Origin: an uncultured Flavobacteriales bacterium
GTDB lineage: Bacteria > Bacteroidota > Bacteroidia > Flavobacteriales_G > NORP312
Direction of reading: 5' to 3'
NCBI GenBank assembly: GCA_905480125.1
Contig: CAJQPE010000006.1
Coordinates: 20,045 to 84,044, forward strand
DNA: 64,000 nt
Each line of letters opens with the position of its first letter. Positions within the stretch are counted from its first letter, which is position 1. Below the pieces are notes generated by a model, which was not told the origin of the DNA, ran no database searches, and was given only the letters and a program-made list of their open reading frames with translations. The position numbers were made by a program, and so were the translations under genes. This document shows, in pieces, positions 27,543 through 37,210 of the stretch.

Positions 27543-28292
27543 CTGTTAATCAAAGAACTAGTCCTACATATCATTTTTTGTCTGTTAGCTTACTTTAGCT
27601 TATCCCAAAACACTCTATCACCAACTGTTGTAGCAAGTGCTGGCAACGAAGCTGCCGGTGGGGCAAGTGGTAATTCGTTTCAATATACTTTGGGTGAGAC
27701 TTTTGTTACCACACAAATAGGCACTGCAAACTCTTTTACGCAAGGGTTTCATCAGTCGTTCAATTCTGTAGTTCAAGTTATACCTTTAAAAATTGTGTTT
27801 AGCACACAAGATGCAAGCTGCACATCTTTATCTGATGGATTTATTGGTGTTGACACATTAACTGGCTGCACTCCTAGCTATATAATAACATTAAACGGCG
27901 AAGAAACGGATAGTCTTCATTTCACAAACTTAGAAGCTGGCAGCTACGATTTTTCTGTTTCAACTGATGATGGCTGCTTATTTGACACAACCATTACACT
28001 AATTAACCTTGGCGAAAATTGCGGTTTAACCTTTTACAACGCAATTTCCCCAAATGGAAATGGCCAAAATGATACATGGGTGATTAACTTGATTGAGGCG
28101 AATCCTGATAATTCGGTGCAGATTTTCAATCGCTGGGGTTCATTAGTTTGGAATGCAAATGGATATGATAATACAAACATCGTTTGGGCAGGAAATTCAA
28201 ACGCTGGCAATCCCCTGCCCGATGGAACTTACTATTATGTTGTAACAGCCAGTGAAGAAAACCATACTGGGTTTGTAGAAATAACACGTTAA
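27543..28292 (+). CDS. Small secreted protein with SprB-like repeat and CHU_C (type B) T9SS sorting domain; start codon abnormal
   Basis: The track shows only 27690-28292 from a TTG, but the same frame is open from 27522 and encodes a clear signal peptide (LVLHIIFCLLAYFSLSQ) followed by VVASAGNEAAGG, a typical start of such proteins. No ATG, GTG or TTG lies in frame upstream of 27690. I place the start at CTG 27543 (249 residues), the best in-frame option. An ATG at 27518 is one frame off and would need a +1 shift. After the N-terminal domain come an SprB-repeat-like segment (SCTSLSDGFIGVD, LEAGSYDFSVST) and a CHU_C domain (ISPNGNGQNDTWV, FNRWGSLVW, DGTYYYVVTA). The PorP/SprF gene starts 2 bases after its stop. 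Confidence 0.75.
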   Translation: MLIKELVLHIIFCLLAYFSLSQNTLSPTVVASAGNEAAGGASGNSFQYTLGETFVTTQIGTANSFTQGFHQSFNSVVQVIPLKIVFSTQDASCTSLSDGFIGVDTLTGCTPSYIITLNGEETDSLHFTNLEAGSYDFSVSTDDGCLFDTTITLINLGENCGLTFYNAISPNGNGQNDTWVINLIEANPDNSVQIFNRWGSLVWNANGYDNTNIVWAGNSNAGNPLPDGTYYYVVTASEENHTGFVEITR

Positions 28293-28293
28293 T

Positions 28294-29208
28294 TTGAAAA
28301 AAGTACTTATCATATTATGCCTGCTTGTCTCTGTTGTTTCCTTCGCTCAACAAGATTTTCAGAACAGTCAGTACATGTTCAATCTATTTTCAATAAACCC
28401 TGCCTATGCAGGAAGTAATGATGTATTGTCTGTTAACGTTTCACACAGAAGTCAATTTGTTGGTTTCGAAGGTGCACCTAACACGCAACAGTTTTCAATT
28501 CACGCACCAGTAACGAAGAAGAAAATTGGCTTAGGCCTAGAGATTACCAACGATGTTATTGGCCCTAGAAAAGTACTGGGTGTGCATACTGCTTATGCTT
28601 ACCGAGTAAAAATTGGACCCGGTCAGCTTGGTTTTGGATTAAAAGCCGGCATTTATAATTACACGTACAATTGGGATATCCTCAATTACCAAGACAATAC
28701 AGAAGACTTAATAGGAACAGGAACGGAATCAAAACTAGTACCAAACTTCAATTTTGGAATGTACTATCACGATAGAATTAATTACGCAGGTATTGAATTA
28801 GCTCATCTAAATAGCCCCAGTATCTACAGTAATGATAGCATTACCGATGTTCAAGCAAAACTATCTTCCCATGTCTCTGCCTTTGCTGGAAGAGCTTTCG
28901 AACTGAATAACAAATTGGTACTAAAACCCTCTTTCTTAGTTCGATTTGCCAAAAACGCACCTGGATATGCCGATGTAAATGTTAGCGTTTTATATAACAG
29001 AAGGTTTTGGTTAGGTGCTTCATATAGAACAAATAAAGCCCTAATTTTTATAGCGCAAGTTTACATCAACCCTAAGCTAAAGCTTGGTTATTCTTATGAC
29101 CTTTTATTAAACAAATTATCAACATATCAGGCGGGATCTCACGAATTATATCTAGGGTTTGATATAGATTTCAATAAATCAACTGCATTATCGCCAAGAT
29201 ATTTTTAA
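28294..29208 (+). CDS. PorP/SprF family type IX secretion outer-membrane protein
   Basis: A 304-residue outer-membrane protein with the signal peptide KKVLIILCLLVSVVSFAQ. It has the family hallmark NSQYMFNLFSINPAYAGS directly after cleavage, then a barrel of alternating strands. PorP/SprF proteins assist export or anchoring of type B (CHU_C) cargo and are usually encoded next to it, as here. The start is TTG at 28294, chosen because it gives a complete signal peptide 1 base past the previous stop. It abuts the OmpA gene with no gap. Confidence 0.92.
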   Translation: MKKVLIILCLLVSVVSFAQQDFQNSQYMFNLFSINPAYAGSNDVLSVNVSHRSQFVGFEGAPNTQQFSIHAPVTKKKIGLGLEITNDVIGPRKVLGVHTAYAYRVKIGPGQLGFGLKAGIYNYTYNWDILNYQDNTEDLIGTGTESKLVPNFNFGMYYHDRINYAGIELAHLNSPSIYSNDSITDVQAKLSSHVSAFAGRAFELNNKLVLKPSFLVRFAKNAPGYADVNVSVLYNRRFWLGASYRTNKALIFIAQVYINPKLKLGYSYDLLLNKLSTYQAGSHELYLGFDIDFNKSTALSPRYF

Positions 29209-32200
29209 ATGATGAGGGGGGCTAGTTTTTGTTTATTATTTCTTGCTTTTTTAACTGCCGTTGGACAGCAAAAAAAAGGAGACAAGCTCTTCGAAAAAAA
29301 ACTATACCAAAAAGCCGCAGAAGCATATATTGAAGAAATTGAAACAAACCCCAGTAACATTGCTGTATACCAGAACCTGGGAGAAACCTATGCTGCACTC
29401 CGAGACTATCCTAAAGCGGAAGAAGCCTATAAAAAAGCTCTGAATTCTGATAAATTAGGAAATGAAAAATACATTAACTACGCATTTTCCCTAATTAAAA
29501 TGGGGAGATACAATAATGCTAAACAGCAATTTAAACAATATAACTCAATAGTTAACGATAGCTTACAACATAACGAATATGTAGAATTGTGTGATTCGCT
29601 AATGGCTTGGAGCACTAGAAATCAAAAATATTCCATAAAAACAATTACTGGTATAAATACTTCGGGGTCAGAATTTGCGCCAACTCCTCATAAAAAAGGC
29701 ATACTCTATGCCGCCAATGGCAAAACAGATTGGGTAAACTATGTTTCGGATAAAGCTACCCGAAATAACTACCTAGATATTCACCTAGCAATAAAAGGAG
29801 CTGACAACTGGACTTTTTCCGAACAAGATTTACTTTCTCCTCGCCTTTCCACTACTCTACATGATGGCCCGGCAACCATAGATAATAGCGAACAAAAAAT
29901 ATATTTTACACGGTTATTCCGAACACCAAAAAAAGAAGTACTGCACATTTTTGTTGCCGAAATGAATGCCGATAAAATTCAAAAGACACAACCTTTTGAG
30001 CATAATTCAAATGAATATTCAGTCATTCATCCAGCATTTAGTGATAATAACCAACTACTATTTTTTGCAAGTAACCAACCTACCGTGAACAAAGGTGGTT
30101 TTGATATTTACTACTGCCAAAAAAAAACAGATGGAAGCTGGGCAAATCCCAAACCAATAGAAGGAGCAGTTAATTCTATTGGAAATGAACTTTTTCCGTA
30201 TTACAGTAATGGGGTACTCTACTTTTCATCGGATGGGCATTATGGATATGGTGGATTAGATCTATTTTCTTCAAAATCAGCTGACAACTATGACATTGTT
30301 ACCAACTTACACGCGCCAATTAACTCGCACGATGATGATTTTTCTATCATGTTCATAGATGATGAAAAAGGATATTTTGCATCTGACCGACCAGGAGGAA
30401 AAGGATTAGATGACATATACGGATTTGAAGCAATTGCTAGCCTAGAAAAACAACAACTGAAAACCATTTCGGGGGTATTTGAATTCAATAAACTTCCACA
30501 GGCTGGAGCTTTAATTGCCCTTTATGATGAAAATGGAGTGGAAATTATGCGATTGATTACTAACGAAAATGGATTTTATAGCTTCTCAAACCTGGAACCT
30601 GACAAGTCATATTCTATTAGGCCTATTGAAGATAATGATTATGGCGAAATTTATATTATAGATGAAGATAAGAAAAAAGTAATGTTACTTGACAAAAACG
30701 CAAGCTTCCATTTTGAGAATCTTAGCTCGGAACGAGAAAACGGCATCACGTTCATCGAAATTAACGATCCTACAATTGTTGCCAAAAAGATAAGTGGGTA
30801 TGTTTTTAAGAAAGTTAAAGGTGATTATGGAACGAGTTTAGCTGTATTCGTTTATGATGAATTGGGAAATATAATTGCCAAAACCAATACCGATAAAAAT
30901 GGTGTCTTTAGCTTCGAAACATTAAACCGAGAGCAACAATACATTGTAAAAATTGACGAGAGTGATGTTGAACTGCAAATAGAAATTGAAAGTATTTCTA
31001 AAGCTGTTAATGAAGATTTAGTTAGCATGAATGGGGTCTTCGTGCACAACAAATTACCATTGGCAGGAGAAGCAATGGCGCTTTTTAATGAAGAAGGAGT
31101 CGAAATGTTCCGGACAACCACAGATAAAAATGGTCGATTTAAATTCAGAAGTATAGCACCAGATAATAAATATAGCATTCACCCTATCAACGATATTGAA
31201 GATAGTGACCTTTTTATGACCAATGAAATTGGTCATAAAACACATTTATTGATGAAGTCTGCAGTATTCCGTTTTACAACGTTAAAATCGCAAAATATTA
31301 ACGGAATGCAATCTATAATCATAAATGATCCCGAAATGATTGCCAACCCTATCAAAGGCTATATTTATAGAACTATGAAAGGAGATTACAACGGCCAAAT
31401 GAACATCATTGTATATGATGATGCCGGAAATCTAGTTACCAGCACTACAACAAATAAACAAGGTGAATTTAATTTTGAATCGCTTGGCAAGCGAATTACT
31501 TACTTAATCCAAATTGATGAAAGTGATGGCGACTTGGTTATGGAAATAAACGGAATGCAAAAACTGGTAGAATACGGATTCACCATGCTATCTCCAGAAG
31601 AAATAGCTGAAATTATTCCAATTGATCTTGAAGACGGCTCTTTTATCTCTAAACCTTTTGGCGGATATGTTTTTCAAAAAATAAAAGGGGATTACTCCGG
31701 TCGCACTGAAATACTGGCATATGATGATCAAGGAAAAATAATCGCTAGAACCTACACAGATGAAAATGGAAATTTCACCTTCCAAAATCTTCCACCTCAA
31801 AACACTTACCTGTTTAAAGTTTTATTAGAAGATACTGATATACAATTAGGGTTTATAGATACAGAAACGCAGGAAGTTTCTCAAGTAGCTATGAATAAAA
31901 ACGGGGAATTTAATTATAAACGATTAACTAATATGCAAGAGACAATAGACATAATAAATGAAAAGGGGGTTGTTATTAAAGTCAAAAATAATGAGTTGTT
32001 TTCCAATTCTAAAATTTATTATGATTACGATAAATCGTCTTTATCCAGTCAAGCAAAAACTGAACTAGATAAACTAGTCACCATTAGTCAACAAAACCCA
32101 CATATTCTTTTTGCCCTTGGTTCGCATACAGATTCACAAGGTGAGGAACGCTACAATCTACTGTTATCTGAAAGAAGAGCAAAATCTGCGTTAGATTACC

Positions 32201-32364
32201 TCTTACAAAAAGGAGTTCAAAAATCGCAGATAAGTTTTATTGGATATGGTGAAAGTGACCCAATAATTGATGATGAAAAAATTGGTTCACTAAGCTCTGC
32301 ACTAGAGAAAGAAGCTGCACATGCTAAAAACCGCAGAACAGATATAAAAATTACTGTCAAATAA
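29209..32364 (+). CDS. PorE-like TPR / PD40 / OmpA peptidoglycan-associated protein with five regulatory-like repeats
   Basis: A 1051-residue periplasmic or outer-membrane protein with the signal peptide MMRGASFCLLFLAFLTAVGQ. TPR repeats occupy about 22-120 and WD40-like PD40 repeats (HPAFSDNNQLLFFASN, YFASDRPGGKGLDDIYGF) about 150-405. Five carboxypeptidase-regulatory-like modules span about 420-890 in the pattern A-B-A-B-B. The OmpA domain (GSHTDSQGEERYNLLLSERRA) covers the last 120 residues. PorE of the T9SS has TPR, WD40, one such module and OmpA, so this is an enlarged relative. It probably tethers the secretion or adhesin complex to peptidoglycan. Confidence 0.88.
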   Translation: MMRGASFCLLFLAFLTAVGQQKKGDKLFEKKLYQKAAEAYIEEIETNPSNIAVYQNLGETYAALRDYPKAEEAYKKALNSDKLGNEKYINYAFSLIKMGRYNNAKQQFKQYNSIVNDSLQHNEYVELCDSLMAWSTRNQKYSIKTITGINTSGSEFAPTPHKKGILYAANGKTDWVNYVSDKATRNNYLDIHLAIKGADNWTFSEQDLLSPRLSTTLHDGPATIDNSEQKIYFTRLFRTPKKEVLHIFVAEMNADKIQKTQPFEHNSNEYSVIHPAFSDNNQLLFFASNQPTVNKGGFDIYYCQKKTDGSWANPKPIEGAVNSIGNELFPYYSNGVLYFSSDGHYGYGGLDLFSSKSADNYDIVTNLHAPINSHDDDFSIMFIDDEKGYFASDRPGGKGLDDIYGFEAIASLEKQQLKTISGVFEFNKLPQAGALIALYDENGVEIMRLITNENGFYSFSNLEPDKSYSIRPIEDNDYGEIYIIDEDKKKVMLLDKNASFHFENLSSERENGITFIEINDPTIVAKKISGYVFKKVKGDYGTSLAVFVYDELGNIIAKTNTDKNGVFSFETLNREQQYIVKIDESDVELQIEIESISKAVNEDLVSMNGVFVHNKLPLAGEAMALFNEEGVEMFRTTTDKNGRFKFRSIAPDNKYSIHPINDIEDSDLFMTNEIGHKTHLLMKSAVFRFTTLKSQNINGMQSIIINDPEMIANPIKGYIYRTMKGDYNGQMNIIVYDDAGNLVTSTTTNKQGEFNFESLGKRITYLIQIDESDGDLVMEINGMQKLVEYGFTMLSPEEIAEIIPIDLEDGSFISKPFGGYVFQKIKGDYSGRTEILAYDDQGKIIARTYTDENGNFTFQNLPPQNTYLFKVLLEDTDIQLGFIDTETQEVSQVAMNKNGEFNYKRLTNMQETIDIINEKGVVIKVKNNELFSNSKIYYDYDKSSLSSQAKTELDKLVTISQQNPHILFALGSHTDSQGEERYNLLLSERRAKSALDYLLQKGVQKSQISFIGYGESDPIIDDEKIGSLSSALEKEAAHAKNRRTDIKITVK

Positions 32365-32411
32365 GGAATATTCCAACCACTTTTTCATTCCTTTGAATTT
32401 CATTTGAAACC

Positions 32412-35400
32412 ATGACCCTCAGAGAACTCATAGAGCAGTATTGTACCGATAGCAAAACGCTTCAGGTTACAGAAATGCTTAATAACCAGGATTCTAGAAC
32501 TCATTTAAGAGGATTATTGGGTGCAGCAGAGGGGACCATTGCCGCTTCGATCGTGCGTAAAACACATGACAATCATATTTTTATTCTCGAAGAAAAGGAG
32601 AGGGCCGCCTACTTTCTAAATGATGTCCAAACTTTGCTCGGTAAAGACAAAGTGTTGTTCTTTCCAAAATCTTATAAATTTCCGTACGCTGAAGAAAAAA
32701 CAGATAACGCCAATGTACTTCAACGTGCAGAAGTTCTGAGTAAAATGGAGAAAGGAAACCGAAGCATTATCGTGACCTATCCATCTGCAATAGCTGAAAA
32801 TGTAATCACCAAAAAGCTTCTTAAAAAGAATACACTAACCGTTAAAATTGGTGATAATTTATCCATTGATTTCATCAATGAACTGCTTAACGAGTTCAAT
32901 TTTGAGCGTGTAGATTTCGTATATGAACCAGGGCAGTTTTCAATACGCGGAGGTATTCTAGACATATTTTCATTCTCCCATGACCATCCATACAGAGTAG
33001 AATTTTTTGGCGATGATGTAGATTCTATTAGAACCTTCGATCCAACCAATCAGCTTTCAATTAAGACGTACCAGCGTATTTCCATTGTTCCCAATGTACA
33101 AGACCAATTACTTAGAGAAAGTAGGGAATCTTTTTTGCAATTTATGCCGAACAACTCTACGGTATGGATGAAGGATTATCAAATAACAGTAGACAGATTA
33201 GATAAAGAAATTCAAAAAGCTACTGCTTCTTATGAAAAATTAGAAGCTCAAACAGCACACCTTAAACCTGACGAACTATTTACCACTAAAGAGCTTTTTA
33301 ATCAGCTTTTAGGTAAGTTTCCGTTGATTGAATTTGGCTCAAAAAATTACTTCAGTTCAACACTTGAAATTGAATATAATTTATCGCCTCAACCCTCATT
33401 CAATAAGAAATTCGATTTACTCATCGAAAACTTAAATGCGAATACTTCTGCGGGTTTCGAAAACTTCGTTTTCGCAAACAATACTAAACAAATTGAGCGG
33501 TTATATAACATCTTTGAAGACATTGGTGGTAAAGTAAACTTTTATCCTATCAATGCTTCCATTCATGAAGGGTTCATAGATAATGATTTAAAAATTGCCT
33601 GCTACACAGACCATCAAATATTTGAGCGTTATCATAGATTTAGATTAAAAGAAGGTTTTAAAAAGAACGAACAGGCTTTAACTGTTAAGGAACTAACTCA
33701 GCTGATACCAGGCGATTATGTAACCCATATTGACCATGGTGTTGGCAAATATGAGGGTTTAGAGAAAATTGACGTTAATGGTAAGCCGCAAGAAGCCTTA
33801 AGATTAACATACAAGGGCGGTGATTTACTCTATGTTAGTATTCATTCTTTACACCGAATTGCAAAGTATTCAGGCAAGGAAGGCACTGAGCCTTCAATGC
33901 ATAAAATAGGATCTAAAACCTGGAAAGCCAATAAAGCAAAAACGAAAACAAGAGTTAAAGAAATCGCATTTAACCTCATCACGTTATACGCTAAACGTAA
34001 ATCACAGAAAGGATTTGCTTTTGCTCCTGATAATTATTTGCAAAATGAGTTGGAGGCATCATTTATCTATGAGGATACTCCTGATCAGGAAAAGTCAACT
34101 ATAGCAATAAAAAAAGATATGGAGTCGGAATCGCCCATGGACCGTTTGATTTGTGGTGATGTTGGATTCGGCAAAACAGAATTGGCAATACGGGCTGCAT
34201 TTAAAGCAGTATGCGACAGTAAACAGGTTGCTATTTTAGTTCCCACTACTATCTTAGCGTGGCAGCATTTTAAGACTTTCACAGAAAGATTAGAAGGTTT
34301 CCCATGCACCATAGATTATATTAATCGATTCAAATCAACGAAGGCTAATAAAGAAACTATTACCAATTTAAAAAAAGGTAAACTAGATATCATTATTGGA
34401 ACGCATCGACTACTCAGCAAGGAAACTAAATTTAATGATTTGGGATTGCTTATTATTGACGAAGAACAAAAGTTTGGAGTTGGGGCTAAAGACAAACTGA
34501 AAACCTTTAAAGCCAACGTAGATACCCTAACTTTAACCGCAACACCTATTCCTAGGACATTGCAATTCTCGTTAATGGGAGCTAGAGATTTGTCTATAAT
34601 AAAAACGGCCCCGCCTAACAGACAACCAGTGCAAACAGAGTTGCACGGATTAAACGAAGAAACAATTCGAGATGCAATTAGCTACGAAGTATCTCGTGGT
34701 GGCCAGGTGTTTTTTGTTCACAACCGGGTTGAAAACATAAAAGATGTTGCTGGAATGATTAATCGTCTATTACCAGATATCAAAGTTGGTATTGGCCATG
34801 GAAAAATGGATGGCGATAACCTGGAATCGATAATGATGGCCTTTATAGAAGGTGAATATGATGTTCTGGTTTCTACCACAATTATTGAAGCTGGTTTGGA
34901 TATTCCAAACGCAAATACCATAATTATTAACAACGCTCAAAACTTTGGATTAAGTGATTTACATCAAATGCGAGGGAGAGTTGGGCGGTCGAACAAAAAA
35001 GCATTCTGTCTCCTACTCACTCCTCCTATGATTTCGGTTAGCTCTGAAGCTCAAAAAAGATTAAAAGCGATAGAACAATTCTCTGACTTAGGCAGTGGTT
35101 TTAGCATTGCCATGCGTGATTTAGACATTCGTGGAGCGGGAAACTTATTAGGTGCCGACCAGAGCGGTTTTATTTCTGATATAGGGTTAGAAACCTTTAA
35201 GAAAATATTAGACGAAGCTGTTCACGAATTAAAACAAAACGAGTTCAAGGAACTTTTTAAAGAAGAGGAAGGAAACGTCTTTATTAAAGACTGCCAAATT
35301 GATACTGATCTAGAAATTCTACTCCCCGATGATTACGTGAATCAAATTGCTGAAAGACTTCAACTCTATAGAGAACTTGACGATATCGAAAACGAAGAAG

Positions 35401-35759
35401 AGCTGAAAATATTCGAAGAGGGTCTGATAGATCGATTTGGGGAAATCCCTCAACCAACCCTTGATTTATTCGACACGCTGCGGCTTAGATGGATGGCAAA
35501 AGAAATCGGTTTCGAAAAACTGATTATCAAGAATACGAAGATGATTGGCTATTTTGTATCGAATGCCCAATCCGACTATTACAGCTCACCTACTTTTGGC
35601 AACATTATTAAGTTCGTTCAACAGAACCCTAGAGTGGGACAACTAAAAGAACGAAACGAAAAGCTTACCATGGTCTTCGAAAGTGTTGAAACCGTTAGTA
35701 AAGCCCTTCAAACGCTTGAGCCTCTGAGTAATGAAATTGCTCTTGTAGAAAAGTCGTAA
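32412..35759 (+). CDS. mfd: Transcription-repair coupling factor Mfd
   Basis: An ATP-dependent DNA translocase that removes RNA polymerase stalled at lesions and recruits UvrA. The UvrB-like N-terminal region is followed by a CarD-like polymerase-interaction domain near residue 432 (GDYVTHIDHGVGKYEGL). The helicase domains carry GDVGFGKTE near residue 582, the DEEQ box IIDEEQKFG, TATPIPRTLQ and the QMRGRVGRS motif. A TRCF C-terminal domain follows. At 1115 residues it is complete. The ATG lies 47 bases after the PorE-like gene. Confidence 0.96.
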   Translation: MTLRELIEQYCTDSKTLQVTEMLNNQDSRTHLRGLLGAAEGTIAASIVRKTHDNHIFILEEKERAAYFLNDVQTLLGKDKVLFFPKSYKFPYAEEKTDNANVLQRAEVLSKMEKGNRSIIVTYPSAIAENVITKKLLKKNTLTVKIGDNLSIDFINELLNEFNFERVDFVYEPGQFSIRGGILDIFSFSHDHPYRVEFFGDDVDSIRTFDPTNQLSIKTYQRISIVPNVQDQLLRESRESFLQFMPNNSTVWMKDYQITVDRLDKEIQKATASYEKLEAQTAHLKPDELFTTKELFNQLLGKFPLIEFGSKNYFSSTLEIEYNLSPQPSFNKKFDLLIENLNANTSAGFENFVFANNTKQIERLYNIFEDIGGKVNFYPINASIHEGFIDNDLKIACYTDHQIFERYHRFRLKEGFKKNEQALTVKELTQLIPGDYVTHIDHGVGKYEGLEKIDVNGKPQEALRLTYKGGDLLYVSIHSLHRIAKYSGKEGTEPSMHKIGSKTWKANKAKTKTRVKEIAFNLITLYAKRKSQKGFAFAPDNYLQNELEASFIYEDTPDQEKSTIAIKKDMESESPMDRLICGDVGFGKTELAIRAAFKAVCDSKQVAILVPTTILAWQHFKTFTERLEGFPCTIDYINRFKSTKANKETITNLKKGKLDIIIGTHRLLSKETKFNDLGLLIIDEEQKFGVGAKDKLKTFKANVDTLTLTATPIPRTLQFSLMGARDLSIIKTAPPNRQPVQTELHGLNEETIRDAISYEVSRGGQVFFVHNRVENIKDVAGMINRLLPDIKVGIGHGKMDGDNLESIMMAFIEGEYDVLVSTTIIEAGLDIPNANTIIINNAQNFGLSDLHQMRGRVGRSNKKAFCLLLTPPMISVSSEAQKRLKAIEQFSDLGSGFSIAMRDLDIRGAGNLLGADQSGFISDIGLETFKKILDEAVHELKQNEFKELFKEEEGNVFIKDCQIDTDLEILLPDDYVNQIAERLQLYRELDDIENEEELKIFEEGLIDRFGEIPQPTLDLFDTLRLRWMAKEIGFEKLIIKNTKMIGYFVSNAQSDYYSSPTFGNIIKFVQQNPRVGQLKERNEKLTMVFESVETVSKALQTLEPLSNEIALVEKS

Positions 35760-35768
35760 TTTTACAAT

Positions 35769-36356
35769 ATGACTTTAAAGAACATTGTCTTTATTGTATT
35801 CACAATTTGTACGTTTTCGTACACCTCTTGCAAAAAAGGTTGCACTGATGAAAAAGCAATTAATTACGATTCCTCAGCTAAAAGGGATGACGGCTCTTGT
35901 ATTGAAGAAATTTGTGGCTGTATGGATCATGCCGCAAAAAACTTCAACGTGGATGCTAATTGCGAATTAAATTCCGTTTGCCAATACCTCGTAGACACCT
36001 TAATTGGATCTTATACTGGCTATTATGTGTATTGGGGTCCTTTCACTCAAGGAGACACTGTCAACGTAAATTTCATAATAGACAAAGACGCCAATAACTT
36101 TTTAAAATGGTCTACTAGTGGAACCTACTTTCATCAACTAGATTCCGATTGCGAAACGGGCAGCGCTAGCCAAGCAAGTAATACGTATACATTTTCTCAA
36201 GGAAACGCTAACGGCCAAATCAGTAATCCATGTGAGTACGTTTTACAAGAGTATGAATTCGCTTACATAAATGCCGATTCTGCATTATTTAAAAGCAGTG
36301 AAATTGACTTTACGGGAGATGTAAACATTTATCACTTTTACCTCGCTAAAGAATGA
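35769..36356 (+). CDS. Predicted lipoprotein with GCxDxxAxNYxxxAxxDDGSC motif
   Basis: A 195-residue predicted lipoprotein. The signal peptide ends in the lipobox YTSC (Cys near residue 21). The mature start has GCTDEKAINYDSSAKRDDGSC-type spacing (GCTDEKAINYD, DDGSC) and a second, partial copy (GCMDHAAKNFNVDANC). This Cys-rich motif recurs in many secreted Bacteroidota proteins, with no function that I can name. The remaining 130 residues look beta-rich. It follows mfd by 9 bases. Confidence 0.75.
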   Translation: MTLKNIVFIVFTICTFSYTSCKKGCTDEKAINYDSSAKRDDGSCIEEICGCMDHAAKNFNVDANCELNSVCQYLVDTLIGSYTGYYVYWGPFTQGDTVNVNFIIDKDANNFLKWSTSGTYFHQLDSDCETGSASQASNTYTFSQGNANGQISNPCEYVLQEYEFAYINADSALFKSSEIDFTGDVNIYHFYLAKE

Positions 36357-36393
36357 GCAAGCTAGAAGAGATTCATCATGCTTATTTTAGTTC

Positions 36394-37200
36394 ATGACCG
36401 TTAGAAACCAACTTTCCGCTTTTCTGAATACCCCTTCCCTTTTTTTAGATGATAAAATATCGGCATACAAGCCCTTTCATACTTCTAAGAAAGCGACTGC
36501 ACAACCACCCGATAGTGAAAACTACGTTTTCGGGAAAAGGATGGAGGAGTTCCTTGAATTTTACTTCGAACAATCTAACCAATATCGGGTTCTAGCTAAG
36601 AGCCTTCAAATAAATAAGGAAAAAATAACGATTGGTGAGTTAGACTTTATTATAGAAGATAATACCCAACAAAAACTGATACATATAGAATTGGTCAGTA
36701 AATTCTATTTATACGATCCAGCTATACATGAAGAACTAAACAGGTGGATTGGTCCTAACAAAAAAGATAGTCTTATTCAAAAGCTAGATAAATTACAGAA
36801 AAAACAGCTCCCGCTATTATTTAATCCTTGCACCAAAGTTGAATTGCAAAAATTTGAGATTGAACCAAAAACTGTTGAGCAACAGCTTTGCTTCAAGGCA
36901 CAGCTATATATCCCTTATCAGTTCGAAACCAAATTAATTAAGCCAATCGTAAATATAGATTGTATTGCCGGATTTTGGATCAGGCCTGAGCAACTTCACC
37001 GCTCTGAATTCCAAGATGCTAAATTTAATATCCCAATAAAAAATGATTGGTACTGCAGGCCCAATAAAGAAGCTGAATGGGAAGAATTATCCTCCATTTC
37101 AACTAAATTAGATAAACTGCATAAAATGAAAAAATCTCCGTTAGTCTGGGTAAATAAATCTGGCTCCATCTTTGAGAAGTGCTTCATAGTTTGGTGGTAA
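36394..37200 (+). CDS. DUF1853 family protein
   Basis: A 268-residue soluble protein recognised as DUF1853 from its N-terminal layout and the core GELDFIIED followed by IHIELVSKFYLYD. That E-L-D then E-x-S-K spacing resembles the PD-(D/E)xK nuclease fold, so a nucleic-acid role is possible; it is not established. The gene lies between the lipoprotein and the M48 peptidase on the same strand with short gaps. Confidence 0.7.
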   Translation: MTVRNQLSAFLNTPSLFLDDKISAYKPFHTSKKATAQPPDSENYVFGKRMEEFLEFYFEQSNQYRVLAKSLQINKEKITIGELDFIIEDNTQQKLIHIELVSKFYLYDPAIHEELNRWIGPNKKDSLIQKLDKLQKKQLPLLFNPCTKVELQKFEIEPKTVEQQLCFKAQLYIPYQFETKLIKPIVNIDCIAGFWIRPEQLHRSEFQDAKFNIPIKNDWYCRPNKEAEWEELSSISTKLDKLHKMKKSPLVWVNKSGSIFEKCFIVWW

Positions 37201-37210
37201 TTATTTAGTT

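Noticed and set aside
23524-28292. Fibre-like and CHU_C genes as one gene broken by a frameshift
   Set aside because: The joined product would have a full signal peptide in its middle. Two genes with a faulty or rare start for the second fit better.
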